This document shows positions 62,277-64,000 of a stretch of DNA of 64,000 bases, piece after piece. This stretch comes from Myxococcales bacterium. Its GTDB lineage: Bacteria > Myxococcota_A > Polyangia > Palsa-1104. The position numbers and the translations under genes are program-made. Position 1 is the stretch's first letter, and every line of letters starts with the position of its first letter. The notes under the pieces are model-generated. The model searched no databases and was not told the DNA's origin. It saw only the letters and a program-made list of their open reading frames with translations. The stretch is from positions 1 through 64,000 of the forward strand of contig PNAM01000017.1 in assembly GCA_003170275.1 (NCBI GenBank), given 5' to 3'.

Positions 62277-62942
62277 ATGGGAATCCTCGGACGGATCTCG
62301 ACGCTCATCAAATCGAACCTCAACTCGGCGGTCGACAAGATGACCGACCCCGGAAAAGAGATCGATCAGTTGATCGTCGAGATGGAGGACAACCAGAAGA
62401 AGGCGCGTGGCGAGGTGCAGGCCACCATGGCGCTCGAGAAGCGCCACAAGCAGAAGGTCGACGCGTTGAAGAAGAGCGCCGGCGAGTGGGAGGCGCGCGC
62501 CGAGCGGGCGGTGCAGGCGGGCGACGACGCCCTCGCGCGCGAGGCGCTCAAGCGCAAGCTCGAGGTCGACGCCGAGTTGCACGAGGCGCAGGGGTTGCTC
62601 GACGAGCAGGCCGCCTACGCCGATCAGCTGACGATGGCGCTCAAGGCGCTCGACGTGCGCGTCAAGGAAGTGAAGATGCGCAAGGAGACGCTCAAGGCGC
62701 AGGCGCGCGCGCAGAAACACCGCGACCAGGGCACCGGCCCGACCGATGCGTTCAACCGGTTCGACAAGCTCTCTACCGCCGTGGACGTCAAGGAGGCGGA
62801 GGTGATGCTCGACGACGAGCTGGCGAAGGCCAACCACACCGACGCGAAATCTCTCGAGGTCGAACGCAAGCTCGAGGAGCTCGGCAAGAACACCGAGCTC
62901 GACGATCGCCTGGCCGCGCTGAAGGAAAAAATGAAGAAGTAG
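62277..62942 (+). CDS. PspA/IM30-family membrane-stress protein
   Basis: A 221-residue coiled-coil protein. MGILGRISTLIKSNLNSAVD then KMTDPGKEIDQLIVEMEDNQ is the PspA/Vipp1 N-terminal amphipathic helix and hairpin; heptad-rich helices follow through residue 215. PspA/Vipp1 proteins form ESCRT-III-like polymers that protect or remodel the inner membrane. A TATAAA at 62264-62269 is close to the ATG and the divergent holB starts 60 bp away. No pspB, C or F genes are seen. Confidence 0.9.
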   Translation: MGILGRISTLIKSNLNSAVDKMTDPGKEIDQLIVEMEDNQKKARGEVQATMALEKRHKQKVDALKKSAGEWEARAERAVQAGDDALAREALKRKLEVDAELHEAQGLLDEQAAYADQLTMALKALDVRVKEVKMRKETLKAQARAQKHRDQGTGPTDAFNRFDKLSTAVDVKEAEVMLDDELAKANHTDAKSLEVERKLEELGKNTELDDRLAALKEKMKK

Positions 62943-62958
62943 GGCAGGGGCCCCTGCC
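62943..62958. terminator. Perfect 16-bp palindrome between convergent genes
   Basis: GGCAGGGG (62943-62950) is immediately followed by its exact complement CCCCTGCC (62951-62958), starting one base after the pspA stop codon and 8 bp before the stop of the convergent gene. A bidirectional hairpin terminator is plausible, but there is no loop and no U-tract, so ordinary intrinsic termination is uncertain. Confidence 0.45.
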
Positions 62959-62966
62959 GGATCACA

Positions 62967-63293
62967 CTACTTGTTGAGGGCTTTGCCCATGCCCTTCATG
63001 AACTGATTCACCGCGTCGCCGACGCCGCTCATGCCGGCGCCCACCATGCAGCCGGCGCCCTCGGGACAGGTCTTGGCGTCCGCGACGCAGCTGTCGAACT
63101 TCTTGACCACGTCGTCGCCGAGCGACTTGCGCATGTCGGCCATGTCGGTGGCGCACTGGTCGACGTCCTTGGCCTTGTCGCCGCACAGCTCGGCGAGCTT
63201 GGTGCACGCGCGCTTCTCGGGTTGAAAGAAGTGCTTGTAGGCGAACACGCCACCGGCGCCGAGCAGGAGCACCACGATCAGGAATTTCTTCAT
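62967..63293 (-). CDS. Small exported Cys-containing protein
   Basis: A 108-residue protein. A single hydrophobic segment KKFLIVVLLLGAGGVFAYK acts as signal or anchor. The exposed part has six cysteines (ACTKLAELC, QCATDMA, DSCVADAKTC, GCMVGAG) spaced like a helical-hairpin disulphide fold. It lies between pspA and the AgmX-like gene on the opposite strand to pspA. Function unknown. Confidence 0.68.
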   Translation of the reverse strand: MKKFLIVVLLLGAGGVFAYKHFFQPEKRACTKLAELCGDKAKDVDQCATDMADMRKSLGDDVVKKFDSCVADAKTCPEGAGCMVGAGMSGVGDAVNQFMKGMGKALNK

Positions 63294-63349
63294 GTGCGGA
63301 TCCCCCTCGGAGACTGTAATACGCGGCGCCGGGCGGTTTATTCCGGCGG

Positions 63350-64000
63350 CTACTGGCCCTTGAAGAAGAACGGGAAGTGCACGTCGGCGACCACCCCGTT
63401 GGGCTTGGGAAACAGCCAGTTCTTGACCTGGCGGGCCATGCAGCTCTCGGCGCTCGGATTGCCCAGCGACGAGCTGTCGATGCGGGTGGTCACCACGTGG
63501 CCGTCGAGATCCACCTTCCAGGCGATCATCACCTTGCCGTTCAGGTGCGGAAAGCGCTGCAGCTCCTTCTCGTAGCAGAACTGGATCGCCGCCAGGTGCG
63601 AGCGCACCACCTTCAAGATCTGCTCGTTCGACAGGCCGCCTTCGGACTGCGGCGTGCCGGTGGTGGCTGCGACCTTGAGCTCCTTGGCCACGTGCCCGCC
63701 GCCGGTGCCAGTGTTGCGCGAGCCGTAACCGCCGCCGCCAACCGCCAGGTTGCCGACGCCGAGGAGCTGGCCCTGGCCGGTGCCGCCGCCGCCCGGCCCG
63801 TCGCCGCGCGTGGACATGCCGCCCGAGCCGCGGCCGATCGCCAGCTGCGCGCCCTTGAGGCCGGCCATCGCGGTGGTCATGGTCGCGTCGGGCGTGTCGG
63901 AGAGCAGGGTCTTGAGCGCTTGCGACTGCTTGGTCTGCTTGAGCACCCCGAGCAGACCGGTCTGCGAGACCTTGGCGACGATCTGATCCTTGGGCCCGCG
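63350..64000 (-). CDS. AgmX/PglI C-terminal-domain (TonB-like) protein, partial
   Basis: The N-terminus lies beyond the right edge; 216 codons are seen. A helical segment is followed by a Gly-rich linker (TGQGQLLGVGNLAVGGGGYG) and the domain KVVRSHLAAIQFCYEKELQR, FPHLNGKVMIAWKVDLDGHV and ARQVKNWLFPKPNG. This C-x5-Y/F-layout with the 'I...CYE' helix and G-K-V-x-[LI] strand is the AgmX/PglI-type TonB-like C-terminal domain, common in Myxococcota envelope energy or gliding proteins. The upstream part would normally hold a membrane helix. Specific role not shown. Confidence 0.82.
   Translation of the reverse strand, partial: RGPKDQIVAKVSQTGLLGVLKQTKQSQALKTLLSDTPDATMTTAMAGLKGAQLAIGRGSGGMSTRGDGPGGGGTGQGQLLGVGNLAVGGGGYGSRNTGTGGGHVAKELKVAATTGTPQSEGGLSNEQILKVVRSHLAAIQFCYEKELQRFPHLNGKVMIAWKVDLDGHVVTTRIDSSSLGNPSAESCMARQVKNWLFPKPNGVVADVHFPFFFKGQ

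Overview
High-GC bacterial chromosome window with no tRNA, rRNA, CRISPR array or insertion sequence that I could recognise. The gene content points to Myxococcota or a close deltaproteobacterial relative: many secreted lipoproteins with Gly/Asp-rich spacers, a MYXO-CTERM-like tail, a Ser/Thr kinase with PEGA-type repeats, an AgmX-type C-terminal domain, HEAT and TPR proteins, and sterol-type P450s. Genes are packed tightly, with many 1-4 bp start/stop overlaps and several convergent genes that overlap by 44-92 bp.

Layout. 1-5.2 kb: transsulfuration genes (cystathionine gamma-synthase/lyase fragment, cystathionine beta-synthase) diverge from a CYP51-type P450 fused to a 3Fe-4S ferredoxin plus a TetR regulator; a secreted PHB-depolymerase-like esterase follows. 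5.2-8 kb: two short-chain dehydrogenases, then a two-gene AhpD/carboxymuconolactone-decarboxylase module whose second gene is best read as a selenoprotein: an in-frame UGA replaces the second Cys of the CxxC active site and is followed by a bacterial SECIS-like hairpin. 8-19 kb: TRAP-type binding protein coupled to a Ser/Thr kinase, GH5 hydrolase, acyl-CoA synthetase, FemAB/CelD-like acyltransferase, a CYP7/CYP8-like P450 and an RNB ribonuclease. 19-25.3 kb: a run of exported proteins of mostly unknown function. 25.3-33 kb: diguanylate cyclase, (3R)-hydroxyacyl-CoA-type SDR, epoxide-hydrolase-like protein, gamma-glutamylcyclotransferase-like protein and a large RND/MMPL transporter. 33-41 kb: a small surface-polysaccharide cluster (FemAB-GNAT fusion, hexapeptide acetyltransferase, glycosyltransferase, flippase) followed by a second RND/MMPL protein. 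41-50 kb: ThiO, UspA, a sulfatase-fold/HEAT fusion, CutA, aspartokinase, a ComEA-like HhH protein and a 971-residue TPR protein. 50-52.8 kb: RlmE, an isolated ribosomal protein L3 gene and a phosphoesterase lipoprotein. 52.8-62.2 kb: one long minus-strand run, holB-ricT-(167 aa)-(vWA-like lipoprotein)-metG-pilZ-(membrane)-HEAT-tatD, probably a single operon with one 75 bp gap. 62.2-64 kb: PspA/IM30 homologue, a small exported Cys-rich protein and the C-terminal part of an AgmX/TonB-like protein.

Themes. Two P450s of sterol-acting clans, several SDRs, an acyl-CoA synthetase and two RND lipid exporters suggest sterol or lipid metabolism, but linkage within 64 kb is loose and this is inference. 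The strongest single novelty is the CxxU selenoprotein at 7269-7868, which a standard gene caller would split into two short genes.
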